Source: Arabidopsis thaliana (Eukaryota > Streptophyta > Magnoliopsida > Brassicales > Brassicaceae). Taken from it: 64,000 nt of DNA. Below are positions 1 to 14,889 of the stretch, piece after piece (within the stretch, counting starts at the first letter, position 1; every line of letters starts with the position of its first letter). The translations under genes were made by a program, and so were the position numbers. The stretch spans positions 17,239,835 to 17,303,834 of the forward strand of contig NC_003076.8 in assembly GCF_000001735.4 (NCBI RefSeq), read 5' to 3'. Below the pieces are notes generated by a model. The model was given only the letters and a program-made list of their open reading frames with translations, was not told the origin of the DNA and searched no databases.

Positions 1-21
1 ATTCTGCTCAATGCCACACAC

Positions 22-815
22 CTCATTCCAGAATCCAGATCAATTCCACTCAACATCTGTGCTGCTTTTGACCATTCCTGCTCTGATTCATACAAACCCG
101 CAAGTTTTTCTCTGATAACAAGTGCCTGCAAATACACCACAAACAGTTTCATCTCTTAGAATAAAGAGATTGAAAAACAACACAACGTACATTGTCTCAG
201 TTATCCCAAAATACAGCATCCTTAGTAAACAAATATCTCAAATTAGCTTTCAGTGTAGATTTCACATACCAAAGCGGTACAATAGCAAAGCGACTCTACA
301 TACCTCTCAACTTATGTTAAGTAGGTAAACTAATTAGGGTTTAAAAAGTACACGATTGCTGCTAAACAGTAAGGTATCACGAAGAGAAAACAAACCTGTT
401 CCTCAAAGGAAACAACTCTAGGCTGAATCTGGGTAAGAGTAAATTGAGCAATCTCCTTCTGCGTCTCCGGTTCTAATCTCCCAAGCTCTTGTGCGAAAGA
501 CTGCAAAAGCTGCCTCGAAACCACCAACGGGACATCATCGGAAAGAACTGGAAAAATTGTGAGGAAGCAAAAATCAAAATCAAACCAGAAATTCTGATAT
601 AAACCGAATTCCATAAGAACAAAAAGCAGTTGTCGAATCTCTTATGAAGTTGAAACCATGAGAAAGAAGGGAGATGCGAAATTACTGTGATCGATGAATC
701 TCTGAGCTTGGAGAAGATCGTTGGAAGAGAGAACAGAGGAGAGGATGAGTTTGTACTGTTCGATTTTCTGGCGTTGGTCACCGATTGCAGAAGCGTTCGT
801 CAAAGCTTCATCCAT
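22..815 (-). CDS. CSN4: COP9 signalosome subunit 4 (5' part, cut by window edge)
   Basis: Three N-terminal coding exons are visible on the minus strand: 815-686, 547-396 and 125-22; the rest lies left of base 1. They join in frame as MDEALTNAS... through SDDVPLVVSRQLLQ and LVIREKLAGLYESE, which I recognise as plant CSN4 (COP8/FUS4). CSN4 is a PCI-domain subunit of the COP9 signalosome, the nuclear complex that removes NEDD8/RUB from cullins and is needed for repression of photomorphogenesis. Only the helical repeat region before the PCI domain is in view. Exon borders follow GT-AG. The ATG (815-813) is the first in frame and lies below a pyrimidine-rich leader. The downstream exons cannot be judged here. 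Confidence 0.93.
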
Positions 816-2937
816 GGCTTCTCTTCTGAGATTTTCTCTCCCGCTTCGATTGAAACCCTAAGAAACCTTACAAGGTTTTGATTTCTCTCTCGCTTTTTTT
901 TTTTTTTTTTTTGGAGTTTGCTCTCTTTTTATATTAAAAAAATAAACGGGGACTAGATTCTGTGCCGGTGATCGGAGAGGCGCTTTACAAAATTTACTTA
1001 ATATGGTCACAACTCATATGAGATTAGTACCCAAAATAAATTAAAATATATATATATATATATTAAGCATAAATACTATATTTTTTTTTGTTAGTTCATA
1101 AATTTTATAATTAATTTGTGATGGTAAGTTTACCAAATTGATTGTAGATTAAAAAAAAAAATCAACAAATAATATATTGTTTAGAAATATTTTTATATGT
1201 GAGCCTAAATTACTACAGTAAATCTTTTACACAAATAAAAAAACACGTCGTGATTTGGAAAACACGATGATGAGGTATTTTATGATGACAATACCACGTT
1301 TAATATTATGATACCAGATCGGAAAAAGATGATATGTTATGTGTTTTAGAGCTTAGGGAGCAATTTAAGATGGAAACGTAAATAATTATTTGTTGAGAAA
1401 GAATCGACTAGAAGCAATCGAAAAATTGATCGAATGGTCAAGATATGACCGAGAAGTCATCGGAAAAGTTGTGAGCCCAAATCTTGAGAGCAATGACATG
1501 CAAAATGTTTTGAAAGTGCTCTCATGAATTAAAAGTGAAAAAAGAACCACTCTCTCGTTACATAGAGGGTAGTATATAAAGAAATTTACCTATCTCAGAC
1601 TAGGAAACCAAGTCTCGCATTGGAATACGACTTTGGTTTAAACATGTGAGCTGACTGACAAATCGATTTTATGTGCTTTACAACTTAGATATAACTGAAC
1701 ATATTGGTATTGGATGAGGTTGGACGATAGACTCATAGACACAATCGTTGTCTCGAAAAATCACGAGTTTCTCTCGCTTAAAGGATTTTTTTTGATGAAG
1801 TTTATGGTGATCCCGTTCGAGAACATCACAATTGTTTTTGAATCAACTTTACAGATCCATATTGTAACTAATGATTATAGACTACATAGTTTACCAAAAT
1901 TACATTTACTCAAAAGAACAGATGCGGTTGTTGATGGCAAAACTTTTTTGGAATGGTAGACATCCCATTGAAAGAAAACAAATTGCCATGGTATGGAATT
2001 CATGATAATGATTTAACTCGTTATAGTCTGGACAAATTGTCATGGTAGGGTTTCATTGCTCTTTCTTTGGGTAGTTACCTCAAGATATCTCTTTGTTCTT
2101 CCTTGTGATAGTTCCACCTTGATATGTACAACCCCACATTAATCTGCTCATTTCAACATTAATTTTCTCTATTGTTTTTAAATTGTGTGTATAAGATTAT
2201 TTCACTAACTAGGAAAACAATCCATTTCTTTGACACATGGGCTTTACTTAAACAAAAGCCCAATAACTTGTGTTTAGAAGTCACATGATCAAATCTCAAG
2301 ACCTATTATAAATTAACAAATTTCATATTGATAAATTTTAAAAGATTTCCTATTACAATATTTAAAGTTGCTACAAATTATAGATTCTTTTGATCTTTTC
2401 TGATATTGTTTCTCAAATAAAATATAGGAATACCAAATTACAATATGAAAGTTGCTTCAAATTATAGATTCTTTTCTGATTTTGTTTCTCAAATAAAATA
2501 TAGGACTGAACTACCAAAGGCAATAATATTCAATGTGACCAACAAAAAAAAAATAAAAAATAAAAAGAAATACTCAAATCTCATAACCTTTTTGACTAAA
2601 TATATCAATTTCTTCTATTTTCAATGAGCATAAATTACACGCGTCCTCAGAAGCTGAATCCGATTTGCAATTCTTCAATCTCAACCGTTAGATCAACAAA
2701 TCCGGCATCGAATTCCTCCGCGTGGTTTGGTCCATTTTTTTAATTTGAGTATTAATTCTTTTCCTATTTGACAACATGTTTTATTAATTATTATTATTAT
2801 TCCATTTGCATTAAAATATAATAAAAAGATGTAAGATTCTCTCCGCCTCCTTCTCTCTATAAGAACCGACACAGAGACGAAGAAGAATAATCACTCGAAA
2901 ACTCATCAAATCAAAAATCAAACACAGAGAAGAGAAA
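816..2937. other. Divergent intergenic region between CSN4 and TRXH3
   Basis: This spacer holds the promoters of CSN4 (leftward) and TRXH3 (rightward). It is A+T-rich with a poly(T) run near 895-912 and a TA microsatellite near 1047-1062. An 81-codon ORF at 1714-1959 resembles nothing I know and has no composition bias suggesting coding. No RNA gene or intact transposon was seen. Confidence 0.5.
2352..2518. repeat. Imperfect tandem duplication, about 80-bp unit
   Basis: Two adjacent copies share AAGTTGCT-CAAATTATAGATTC and TTTCTCAAATAAAATATAGGA, with small indels. Copy one runs about 2352-2436 and copy two about 2437-2518. It lies about 420 bp upstream of the TRXH3 start codon. No function is inferred. 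Confidence 0.75.
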
Positions 2938-3884
2938 ATGGCCGCAGAAGGAGAAGTTATCGCTTGCCACACCGTTGAAGATTGGACCGAGAAGCTCAAA
3001 GCCGCCAACGAATCCAAGAAACTGGTAAAAACTCTCGATCTAAGGTTTTAAATGTTTCTTTCTGATTGATTTCGCTGCTTTATCGTTTCTGATCTTGGTC
3101 CTTTTGATTAGAATATGACGGATTCAGAATTAGGTTTGAATTGTCCCCAATCGAATTTTTGAGCTCCTTAATGTCAAATTTATGAACCCTAATAGTTTAA
3201 TTGATTGTTTAGGAACCCAGAATCTCAGAAATTGAAACCCTAAGAACTTGATAGAAGCATCATTGGATAAAAACATGTTATGTGAATCTCTCAACTATGC
3301 ATATTCAATTTTATGAATCATCTGCTAGAGATCACATGAAAATTGTCTTTAGTGAACCCATTTTGTATCTATGTTTGTATTATTATCCATGTTCTGTGAA
3401 GCACATGAAATGCATACATTTGTTATCTTAATGATGAACCGATGTCGTATCTATTGTTTGAATTATCGATCGGTGTAGCTTGTTTTCTTAAATATGGTTG
3501 TGTGGAAATGACACAGATTGTGATAGACTTCACTGCAACATGGTGCCCACCTTGCCGTTTCATTGCACCCGTCTTTGCTGACTTAGCCAAGAAGCACCTC
3601 GACGTAGTCTTCTTCAAGGTCGATGTTGACGAATTGAACGTGAGTTTCCTTCATCAATCTTACACTATCCCAATATCCAAACTTAGGGATTTTTGACTTC
3701 TCTGAGCCTTTATCTTGCTTGTTATGTTGTTGTGCAGACTGTTGCTGAGGAGTTTAAAGTTCAGGCAATGCCAACGTTTATCTTCATGAAAGAAGGAGAG
3801 ATCAAGGAGACTGTGGTTGGTGCTGCTAAAGAAGAAATCATTGCCAATCTCGAGAAGCACAAGACAGTTGTTGCTGCTGCTTGA
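2938..3884 (+). CDS. TRX3: Cytosolic thioredoxin h-type (TRX h3)
   Basis: Exons 2938-3024, 3517-3639 and 3738-3884 join without a frame change into 118 aa ([16 protein letters not shown]...TVVAAA). The second exon carries the redox site WCPPC ([10 protein letters not shown]), which reduces disulfides in target proteins using NADPH-thioredoxin reductase. There is no transit peptide, as expected for the cytosolic h class. Length, sequence and the position of the introns around the active-site exon match A. thaliana TRX h3 (AT5G42980) as I know it. The 492-bp first intron is the largest. The 3' UTR should end around 3990. It converges on UBC18, whose stop codon is only 488 bp away. Confidence 0.96.
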
Positions 3885-4371
3885 TTTGCTTTTCTCTCTT
3901 ACCTATTTTGCTAAAATATGTTTGGTGTTTTAATAAATCCTTTGTTCGCCCGAGTCTTTTCACCTTAAATGTGCTCTTATGTGTGGTGGTGAATAAATGT
4001 TGTTGCAAACTTGATTACTCGCAGCTATGCTAATTGTTCGTTCATGGTTATGTTTACTCTTTGGGGATTCTATTGTTATGTTAGTTTTTCAATTTTCAAT
4101 TACATTACACCAACTAGTTATCAATCCAATTACATTGCCAAATACAATTTCGTTTTGCCTAAACTCTCCATGGTTTTTCACTTCAGAAAGGACAAAAGCA
4201 CAAGGTGTTAATTCAGACACTGAAACATTTCAGATGTCATTTATACATAATGATCCGTTACAGAAAAAAAAGTGGGAGGCCATGAGGAATTTCAATTAGT
4301 ATTATCAGTCTTGGGAAATTATATAAACCTCTTTTGTAACTGAAAGGAGAGACATCTTACGGTCGTCATCA

Positions 4372-6070
4372 TTAAACCTTGTCGTCATGGAACCACCACC
4401 TTGTCTCTTTAGGAGACCTCCCGTTCTTGCAGTTCTTCACATATCGATCGTTATCAGTCGGGCGTTGCTGATATTGTCATCGACAATAAGACATAGTAAG
4501 AGTTGTGTGGCAGGGTCAAAAAGTTTGAATTTGTGACAACAATACAAAGTGTGAGAGATCAAATGTAGAAACCTTTTCGGGGGAACTTGATAGCATTGAG
4601 AGGATGCTGATGCAGACTGAACTCACTGTCATTGCTGGAGACCATGAGTCATACAGAATATCTACAAAAAGGAATTAGAGAGTGTGTTATATTAAGCGCA
4701 TAATCCTAATGGACTTTCTCCTAAAATGAGGCCGGGTATAATCGTGATTATGTATTGTAACAAATGGTTCAGTTCCACCACGATTTCATTAGACCGGATT
4801 TAGATGCATTGAGAACAGATTTAAGAAATTTACATAAAACTTTCATGTTCTTATTGTTTAGTGAAAACAGCAAAACTAAAATGTGTTATTTGATTTTAAC
4901 TCAAATGGGAGTTTCAAGTTATTTGATCAACATTCCAAAGGGAGTTTCAATATAACTAGAAATTGAGAGGCTGTTATAATCATGGATCAGATTCTGATTT
5001 TGCTAAAGAATTCACCATAGAGTCCAAAAGGGACGGTATTGGTTTTCTTTATGGCGTTGATAACACATTCACACCTAATTTCATGTCATGCGACGCTAGT
5101 ATTAGGAACTCTTTAAGAATGAGACAGACTGAGAAAAAGGTTAAGACTGGTAACAATGTTGATATAATATATTAGGACTCTTAAGGGTATTGTTACTAAC
5201 ATTGCTTCTCTTTTCGCTACATTACATTCCGTGAACAAGAACAACCTATATATGTAAGTATCAAACAGATAAACTAATTTGATTGACACACACATGACTT
5301 GAGCTAGCATTTCAGAGAAACCAAAAAGTAAGAGCAAATGCAAAGAGTAAGTAGTGTAGAAACAATGAGTAAAATTACCTAAACAAATATGTCCATTGCT
5401 GTAAATATGAGGATGTAACGGTGCTGGTGGAACAAAAATCACCTGATCAAAAACCAAACACATGAAAATCAGAACACAGCACAAAACCAAGTAGAGAAAA
5501 TGTCACTATATCTCAAACTAATTCTCTGACCTAAAACATGCAATACAACCATAAAAACACTCTGGTTTCAGTTAATTAATCCACAATTAAGAAATTTGAA
5601 ATAAACCCTTAATCAAAAACAACAAATTTTTCAGAACAAAACCAACACAATGAAAAACTTGCCTGAGGAGCTTCCATAGGATAATGTTGAGGAAACTCAA
5701 CCTGAAGATTATAAGTTTCATTAGCGTAAAGCGTACCAGGTGCTCCTGTTACCTCAATTACCCATCTTTAAATCACACAAAAACAAAAAAAACAATCAAA
5801 AATCGAAATGATAAATAATCAAAAAAAGGAAAGATTTTGAAATGAAAATTACTTTTGAAGATTATCAGTAACTCTGTGCTTAAACCCAGTCGGTGGATTT
5901 ACTTGCCACTCTGATAACTCCTTTTGTAACCTATTACACGCGATCTTGCTTAACGCCTACACAAATCTCAAAAATTCAAAAAATCACAATCGGAGAATCA
6001 AAAAACACATAAGAAGACAAGAGTGAGAGAATCTAAGAACCTTGCGTGAAGGAGATGAAGAGCTTGTCAT
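4372..6070 (-). CDS. UBC18: Ubiquitin-conjugating enzyme E2 of the UBC15-18 group
   Basis: Six minus-strand exons, 6070-6041, 5956-5853, 5765-5663, 5442-5379, 4661-4573 and 4467-4372, give 161 aa (MTSSSSPSRKALSKIACNRL...WWFHDDKV). The UBC fold is seen as LQKELSEWQVNPPTGF, VEFPQHYPMEAPQVIFVPPA and the active site HPHIYSNGHICLDILYDSWS, where the Cys of HIC should form the ubiquitin thioester. The usual HPN is HPH here, as in the UBE2W-like UBC15-18 group. The third intron uses a GC donor (5662-5661). The fourth intron (5378-4662, 717 bp) is much larger than the others and holds no recognisable gene. The 5' leader has a GA/CT repeat near 6083-6103. Confidence 0.94.
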
Positions 6071-6519
6071 GGCGGAGACAAAGAGAGAGAGAGAGAGAGA
6101 CGAAGACAGAGAGGTCTTGCTTAAGCTTTTGTCTGGATCTTTCTTCTTCTACTCGAATATTATTATTATTGAAAATGAAATCAAAAAGTGTAAACAAAAG
6201 GAAATAAAAATATTTTTCGGGGTGAGGAAAGGGCACACGTGAAAGAGTCAAAATTACAAAATTAACCATTTTCATCGGACGGCTATTAATCTTCCTTCGT
6301 GTTCACACGTGTCGTTTATCCTTCACTGACTCCACGGGACATTGAAGAGTCGATTTTATTTATAGATTTTTTTTTGTAACAAAGATTCTCTTACATTGTA
6401 GCTACCAAAGTCGTACGATCATAAGTACATAAGTTTTTAAGACAAAGTACATTACATTAAACATACGTCTCCATCTATATAATGTTTCAGCTTTCATTCT
6501 ATAGTAGGCTTCTAATAGT
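6071..6519. promoter_or_regulatory. UBC18 promoter region and downstream spacer
   Basis: The leader of UBC18 (minus strand) includes a GA-repeat tract, read as CT on the coding strand, near 6083-6103. An ACACGTGTC-type G-box core occurs near 6305-6312 and an ACACGTG near 6234-6240. Assignment as functional sites is inference; nothing else was seen before the stop of the next gene at 6520. Confidence 0.4.
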
Positions 6520-7368
6520 TTATGGGTCATCATTTGGCCCAACATGAATAGCCACTTCTTGCTCTAGCTCAATACCATCTAGTGGGTCTTGAAGAGGCTC
6601 AACGTGAACTACCGTTTCTTGTTGTAGGTCAATACCATCTAATGGACATTGATGAGGTGCAATAATACAATCTTGTGACTCTTGATCTAGCACAATATCA
6701 TCTTGAAGGTTTTGGTCTTTTCCATCTGATGGGTCATTAAGAGCCCCGATACAGTTTTGTGACTCTTGGTCCGGTCCAAGAACCCGATTGGTTTCTTGTG
6801 GGACGAGTTCTTGCTCTAGCTCAATACCATCTAGTGGCTCTTGAAGAGGCTCAACATGAACAACCATTCCTTGTTCAAGCTCAATACCATTTAATGGACC
6901 ATTAAGAGGCTCAATAGAATTTCCAGACTCTTGATCCGGTCCAAGAACTCGATAGGCTTCTTGTGGGACGAGTTCGAGTCCGGCTGCGAAAAGCGGGAGC
7001 AAGACTAGATAATGTTTATGAGAAACGTAAGAGATCGTGGAACCGATGACGTGGACAATGCATAACATCAAAAGATATGCGTTTAATGTGTGCCAATAGA
7101 GGCTCCCATCGTTTGTGTAAAGCCAAAACACTCGGCCGCATCTTTGTATTTTCACTTCTTCCTCGATCAAACTTTGGATAAGATCGAGCAAAGTGAAGAT
7201 TAATGTGTCGCAAGCACATACGATACCGAATATTTTGGCTAGATCTTTCTCCTTGTCGAGTAATTCTAAGACGAAGCAAAGAAACTCAACGAGGAATGCA
7301 ATAGCAGAATGTGGTCGTAGACTTTGCCTAAAAACAACGAGTTTAATGACGGGAGTTAGGATCGCCAT
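6520..7368 (-). CDS. Unrecognised membrane protein with repetitive acidic tail
   Basis: A single open frame of 282 aa starts at the ATG at 7368-7366 (an upstream in-frame TTG is ignored). The N-terminal half (residues about 1-135) has hydrophobic stretches around IAFLVEFLCFVLELL and LNAYLLMLCIVHVIGSTISY, so membrane insertion is likely. The C-terminal half is acidic and built from imperfect repeats of two modules: PLDGIELEQE-V-HVEPLQ (about five copies, some degenerate) and VLGPDQES (three or four). I recognise no family. It sits in the AT5G43000 position, which I remember only as an unknown protein. Long open reading and codon-periodic repeats support coding; whether it is expressed cannot be told. 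Confidence 0.72.
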   Translation of the reverse strand: MAILTPVIKLVVFRQSLRPHSAIAFLVEFLCFVLELLDKEKDLAKIFGIVCACDTLIFTLLDLIQSLIEEEVKIQRCGRVFWLYTNDGSLYWHTLNAYLLMLCIVHVIGSTISYVSHKHYLVLLPLFAAGLELVPQEAYRVLGPDQESGNSIEPLNGPLNGIELEQGMVVHVEPLQEPLDGIELEQELVPQETNRVLGPDQESQNCIGALNDPSDGKDQNLQDDIVLDQESQDCIIAPHQCPLDGIDLQQETVVHVEPLQDPLDGIELEQEVAIHVGPNDDP

Positions 7369-8728
7369 TTTCAAAATTATTACTATGTGATTAGAAAGCT
7401 CAAAATATACTATGGTATGAGGAGCTTTGAGTGAAGAACTTCGTACGGGGTGCTTTTTATAAAGACATGAAGTGGTTATTAATGAATGATTAGGGAGACA
7501 AAAGTCAAAAGTTAAGCTTGGAAAATTCCGTGCTAATCATAAAGATCTTCACTTTTCATTGCATAGGGAATCAAATAAACGTTTTAATATTTTTATGTTT
7601 GAGATCATTGCAAGTAAACTCTAGAGTAATAGATCAACTCTCTAATCATTTTAAGTGTATGATACAACGAATCCTAGCTGTTTGATGATTTACGACGTTC
7701 ATGATTTCGGCATGTTAATTTTCTTTTTGAAAAAGTTGTCCTAGCTAATTTAATCCTAATCTTATTTTTATTTTTTTACGGTAATTCTATTCTTATTGCG
7801 CTAGAAAAAAATCGAAAATATCATTACTTAATTAATTTTATGTTTTTATAATAAAGGTACATCATGAGTGAGACAATTTTTTTTCCTAAAGTTAGTATAT
7901 ATAAAAGTTTGCAAATTGTTTTTATTTATAAAATATTTATATTTTATAGTTTACAATTGTTATTAAGTAAGATACCGTCAAACACGTCCCACTCAAAAAT
8001 TATTTTATTAATGTTGATCTTATTTATGATATGATTTTGAATCATCCCCTAAACATGTTAGCTTTTTTTTTTCTTTTTCTTGTCATCAGATTTAAACATT
8101 TTAGCTTAAATCCATATATTTTTCGTTTATCAATTAATATATGTCCGTTTTCAAAATTTCGAATCACAATATATGTAGAAAAAAAAGTTTTTTCTTAACT
8201 TTATATACTATATGATGGTTTAAAACAGTTAAAACAAAATCAAACAAAAATGATAAGAGATTCAAAGTTTTAAATCTTAACCAAATCTTATGAATATTTA
8301 TATTGTTAAATACAGAAGTATCCAGTGTAAAAGTCCGATTTTATTTGAACTGATCCAAGTAAGATTTAATGAACAAAATATATTAACGTGTACTATAGAG
8401 ATGTTTAAGAAATTTTTGTTTGTTTCATACTATTTGACTGAAATAATTGGTTCAGTTGATGTTTGCAATTCTTTTGATTTGGACTAATTGATGTTAATCA
8501 GGGTCCAGAAGCAACAATATTTAAGCCACAGTACCAACGAGAAAAGAGGTAAATGCTTGTTTGAAGCACTAAATTACTGAAACGTAGTAACTAAGCACAC
8601 ACTTCACAACAAGCTTTGCTTTTGAAAGAGTTAAAAAAACAAGTTTCACATTGCTAATAAAGAATACGAGACAGTCATTGCAATGTCCTTTCTTCATCCC
8701 TAAAGCACAAGAAAGAGTGTGTACTCTC
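7369..8728. other. Intergenic spacer, A+T-rich
   Basis: It runs between the 5' end of the unrecognised membrane gene and the 3' end of RPT4A. It is A/T-rich, with no coding signal beyond short random ORFs. The RPT4A 3' UTR should occupy its right end (about 8500-8728). No RNA gene or transposon end was seen. Confidence 0.5.
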
Positions 8729-11180
<2,452 letters not shown>

Positions 11181-11416
11181 CGTTTCTGAATTCTGTATCT
11201 GCTTCTTCTACAGATAGATCTCAGATTATCCTGAAAAGCCAAGCAAGCGATCTTTTCTCGAAACAAATCTGTCTGAAAAGTTTTCTTGAGCAATGGGTTT
11301 AGTCTTTCTCTCCAGAAATTGGACTAAAATACAGATTGCTTTCCGAGAGGACACAGTGAACTGAAACGCCGTCGTTTTTAACTACTGTTTTTTTACTTTT
11401 CACTTTTTATATATAT

Positions 11417-11425
11417 ATTTTTTTA
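11417..11425. repeat. Target-site duplication of the MULE, left copy
   Basis: ATTTTTTTA here is repeated exactly at 15206-15214, directly outside the two terminal inverted repeats. Nine bases is the usual target duplication of Mutator-like elements. Confidence 0.85.
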
Positions 11426-11554
11426 GGGTTTTTAGTAATAAAACCCCCCAACTAAATATGGATTGTGAAAAAACCCCTCAATGATATATTTAATGAAAAA
11501 ACACATGAACTCTAAAATTGTTAGTGAAAACCTCATTCCGTCTACTGTACTGTT
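11426..11554 (+). repeat. MULE terminal inverted repeat, left
   Basis: This is the inverted partner of 15077-15205. Shared blocks include TTTTTAGTAAT, AAACCCCCCAACTAAA, ATTTAATGAAAAAACAC and CCGTCTAC-GTAC, read inward from each end. Confidence 0.85.
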
Positions 11555-11927
11555 AAATATCCAGTTAAATTAAACGCTGCATTTTACATTGAAGAAAAAC
11601 GACATGTATTTTTTTTGCTGCAATAAAACATTTTATTAAAATTCCTTTGCTTTATTAAATTAAACGCTGCCACTTCTGATCAACGATCTATCATTGAGGA
11701 GACTCTGGTACAGCCATTGCATTGGATATTGTTGATGTATGATATTGATTGCTTTATTTTTGCTGTTAAAAAAAAATTAAATTTTCAACCGATCCAAAAA
11801 TTCTTTTAGAGATCCATGTGTATTAAATCTAATAGAACAAAAAAAAATTCTAAAGCCAACATTACTAGCTCAAACATGTTTCAACATCGAAATCTAAAAA
11901 AAGCAAGACTTCATACTTCAAGCTTGT

Positions 11928-14889
11928 TCATTGGGTGGTCTTTTGTTTCTTTGAAGGTCTTCCAGGAGGCAGATTGGGTGGCTTAGGCACTGGATCGAGC
12001 TTACATTTTCGTTTATTGTGTCCAGTTTGTTGACAATTACTACATGTCTGCAAAAACAAATGCATAAATAACAAGATTATTTCCAAACAATATTTGGCAT
12101 ACACTACTATAGAAAATTAGAATTTTACCACAATAACTTTCGCATGATAAGAAGGAAATTCTAGAGATGGATTAGGTGGCTTAGGCACTAGCTCTATTTG
12201 GCATGTGCGTTTATTATGTCCTATTTGTCCGCAGTTGCTACATGTCTACAAAAGTAAATAAAATATTAACCCAAGATTACAAATATATAAGAAAGAGAGA
12301 CGTATTACCACGACTAGCTTACCACTAAAGCTTTTTGAGAATTCTCCGAAGAAGCTTCTTCACTTGGATCTTTGATTCGGTCATTTTTTTTTGGTCTTCC
12401 TGGCATTATCCTGTCTGGAGGAGGCATAACAACAACATCACTATGTGTTTCCCATAGTTCCATGCCATTCACAGGAAACAAAAGAGAGTTGTAACATAGC
12501 TTCCATTTCTCCACTGAATACCAATCTAAAATTGCAGTCTCCGGCAGCTTTGTCTCTTTATATTCAGCCCACATCGCAGACATAATATGACAACAAGGAA
12601 TCCCACTCACATCATACTCTCTACAAGTGCAAGAAGTCTTATCACGAACATGAACCACATACTTATTTTTTCCATGATCCACTTCATAAATGCCTCTTCC
12701 ATTTGAAAATGGATAACACCACTTCAAACTCTTTTTTCGTTTCTCCATAATAGCAATCGCCTTGGGTGTGATCAGGCCTGTAACATTCTGCATCTCTTTG
12801 ATCTTAACTAGGTTACTAGCCATAATATGTCGTCTTATATCCTCTAGCAATGCAACCACTGGTTTTTCTCGAGCATCTTTCAAAACAGCATTGTATGATT
12901 CACTGATATTATTTTCTACCGCAGCCGACTTTGTGATATCACTAAAAAATGCTCTGCAAAAGGAGAAAATAATAAATCCATTAGATCAACCAAAACCAGA
13001 GTGACAATTGCAGAGAACAAAACAAGAGTCAAACCAACCAAAACCATAGACAAATAAGAGACGGAATTTTTTCACACCTAGACCAGTTAGAACCGACACT
13101 TCGCTTCACTTCATCATAAGCTTCAAATTTTATGGTCTTCATCTTCTCAAGCTGTTTCCAAAAGACTGTTTCATTATATGCGCGTGCACACTTCCAAAAA
13201 ACCTTATGCAAAGGTCCCATCTGCTTGTATCTTTTCTGCAAGTTCGCAAAAATGTGTCTAGCACACATTCTATGCTCTGCGTAAGGTAGGACGTTTTTTA
13301 TTGCATATATCAGTCCCTTTTGCTGATCCGAAGATAATGCAAGACCATTACCAAGCTCCAAACGTAAGTCTTCTCCTAATAACTCCATAAACCACTGCCA
13401 ATAGACCTTGTTCTCCACTGGTACAATAGCCCATGCGATGATATACATTGCATCATTAGGATCCCTTCCCACAGCTGTCAACAATTGTCCTTTCATGCGT
13501 CCCTTTAGAAATGTTCCATCCAAATGAATTACACGTCGACATGCTGTCTTCCAACCCGTTTTTTGAGCTTCGAAGCAAGTATAGAATTTCTCAAAAATTC
13601 TATCTTTTGTACCTAAAATAACTGTTGAACCTGGATTAGTCTTTCTCAGCTCTTCAACATAATCATACATTCTCGTAAACTGCTCAGCATACTCATCACT
13701 AATGATGTGTTTCATAATCTGCCTTGCACTCTGACATTTAGTTTTTGTGACTCGAAGACCATTTAGATACAACCTCTGCATTATTTGGCCAGCTGACAAG
13801 TTCGAATTAGTCCTAAACTCATTTATAAAATCAGCAGCTATCTTTGGTGCACTATAGAGATCCACAACACCTATAGGATAACAACTGTGAATTCCTTTGT
13901 AAGATTGAACAACCATTTTGTCTGAACGACTGGTTATTGATGCATATATTCTCCACTTGCAATAATCCTGAACACACACTCCTTCTATTTTATTCCTTTC
14001 GGATCTCTTAAAATGTATATTCACCTTCTCTCTAATAGCATACTTCTCAATTGTATCCTTACACTTCTCTTTAGAAACAAACTCTTGCCCTACATAAAAA
14101 TCTATTATAGCACCATCATCATCTGAGTCATCACTCTCGACATAATCATCACGGTAAAAATCAAGTTGTTCACTCTCAGGCTCCTCTTCTTCCTCCCTTT
14201 CTCCAATAAGAACATCATCTAGATAAGGATCATCTGCCCTAACAACATATAAATTCTTGCTTTCCAACTCATGTGTACACGTAATCATTTCGGCAACATC
14301 ACTATCACCACACAAATCCTTACGATTCTGACCTACTTCTCCAGATGGGAAGTAAGAAAACTTACTCATATTTTCTGTATAACCAGCACTCAAAACCATA
14401 TTTGTCAACATTGCTAAACTAGGGTCTTCAAAATCAAGCTGTAAACATCTTGTCTCACCGCCATGGTATGAACCATCTGCTGCCCAATATCCTCCGACAT
14501 GCAATCGAAAGAAAAACGTCCTGACAAATACAATTATCAAAAACTCTCTAAAAATCTGATCAATCTCCTAAGTTTTTAATATTGTATCATGTAATGCAAG
14601 GAATAAGATATACGTCTCAAAACCAATTTAAAAAATTGAAAGAACAAGAATATTTTCCAACAAAATTCAAAAGATATAAGAAGTGGGCACGAGTATACAT
14701 GTAGCATCTCTAAGCATGAACGCCATCACATAAACTCAAAGACGTGGCTCTATAGTGCACCAAAGAAATTAACTCTCCAAGGTGAGTTTAAAAGTCAGAG
14801 TATGGATCGAAGCAAAAAAAAAGTTTTTAGAGTACGTGAAAAGGAAAACTAAAACCAATAAGAATGTCTTGTAACAGTTACCTTAACAT
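11928..14889 (-). CDS. MULE transposase (MURA type) with SWIM finger and two zinc knuckles
   Basis: Five exons can be joined with consistent phase: 14889-14882 (an 8-base coding start, ATG TTA AG), 14520-13078, 12953-12323, 12245-12129 and 12047-11928, giving about 772 aa without a stop. In order: a short N-terminal segment (FRLHVGGYWAADGSY), an acidic stretch, a MuDR-type DNA-binding Cys/His domain (KCKDTIEKYAIREKVNIHFK... W-R-Y ... HSC), the DDE transposase domain (HLDGTFLKG, SSDQQKGL, AEHRMCARHIF), a SWIM zinc finger (CTCREYDVSGIPCCH) and two CCHC knuckles (CSNCGQIGHNKRTC and CSNCQQTGHNKRKC), each on its own exon. It would cut and insert MULE ends in the nucleus. The first exon is inferred from phase only. 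Confidence 0.82.

Noticed and set aside
1714-1959. 81-codon ORF upstream of TRXH3
   Set aside because: No recognisable domain and no codon pattern; it is probably random.
4662-5378. A nested gene in the large UBC18 intron
   Set aside because: ORFs at 4764-4955 and 4963-5175 are short, unlike any family, and the splice sites on both sides fit UBC18.
13029-13077. Extension of the main transposase exon past 13078
   Set aside because: The frame reads into non-conserved codons, while a GT donor at 13077-13076 joins in phase to the next exon.
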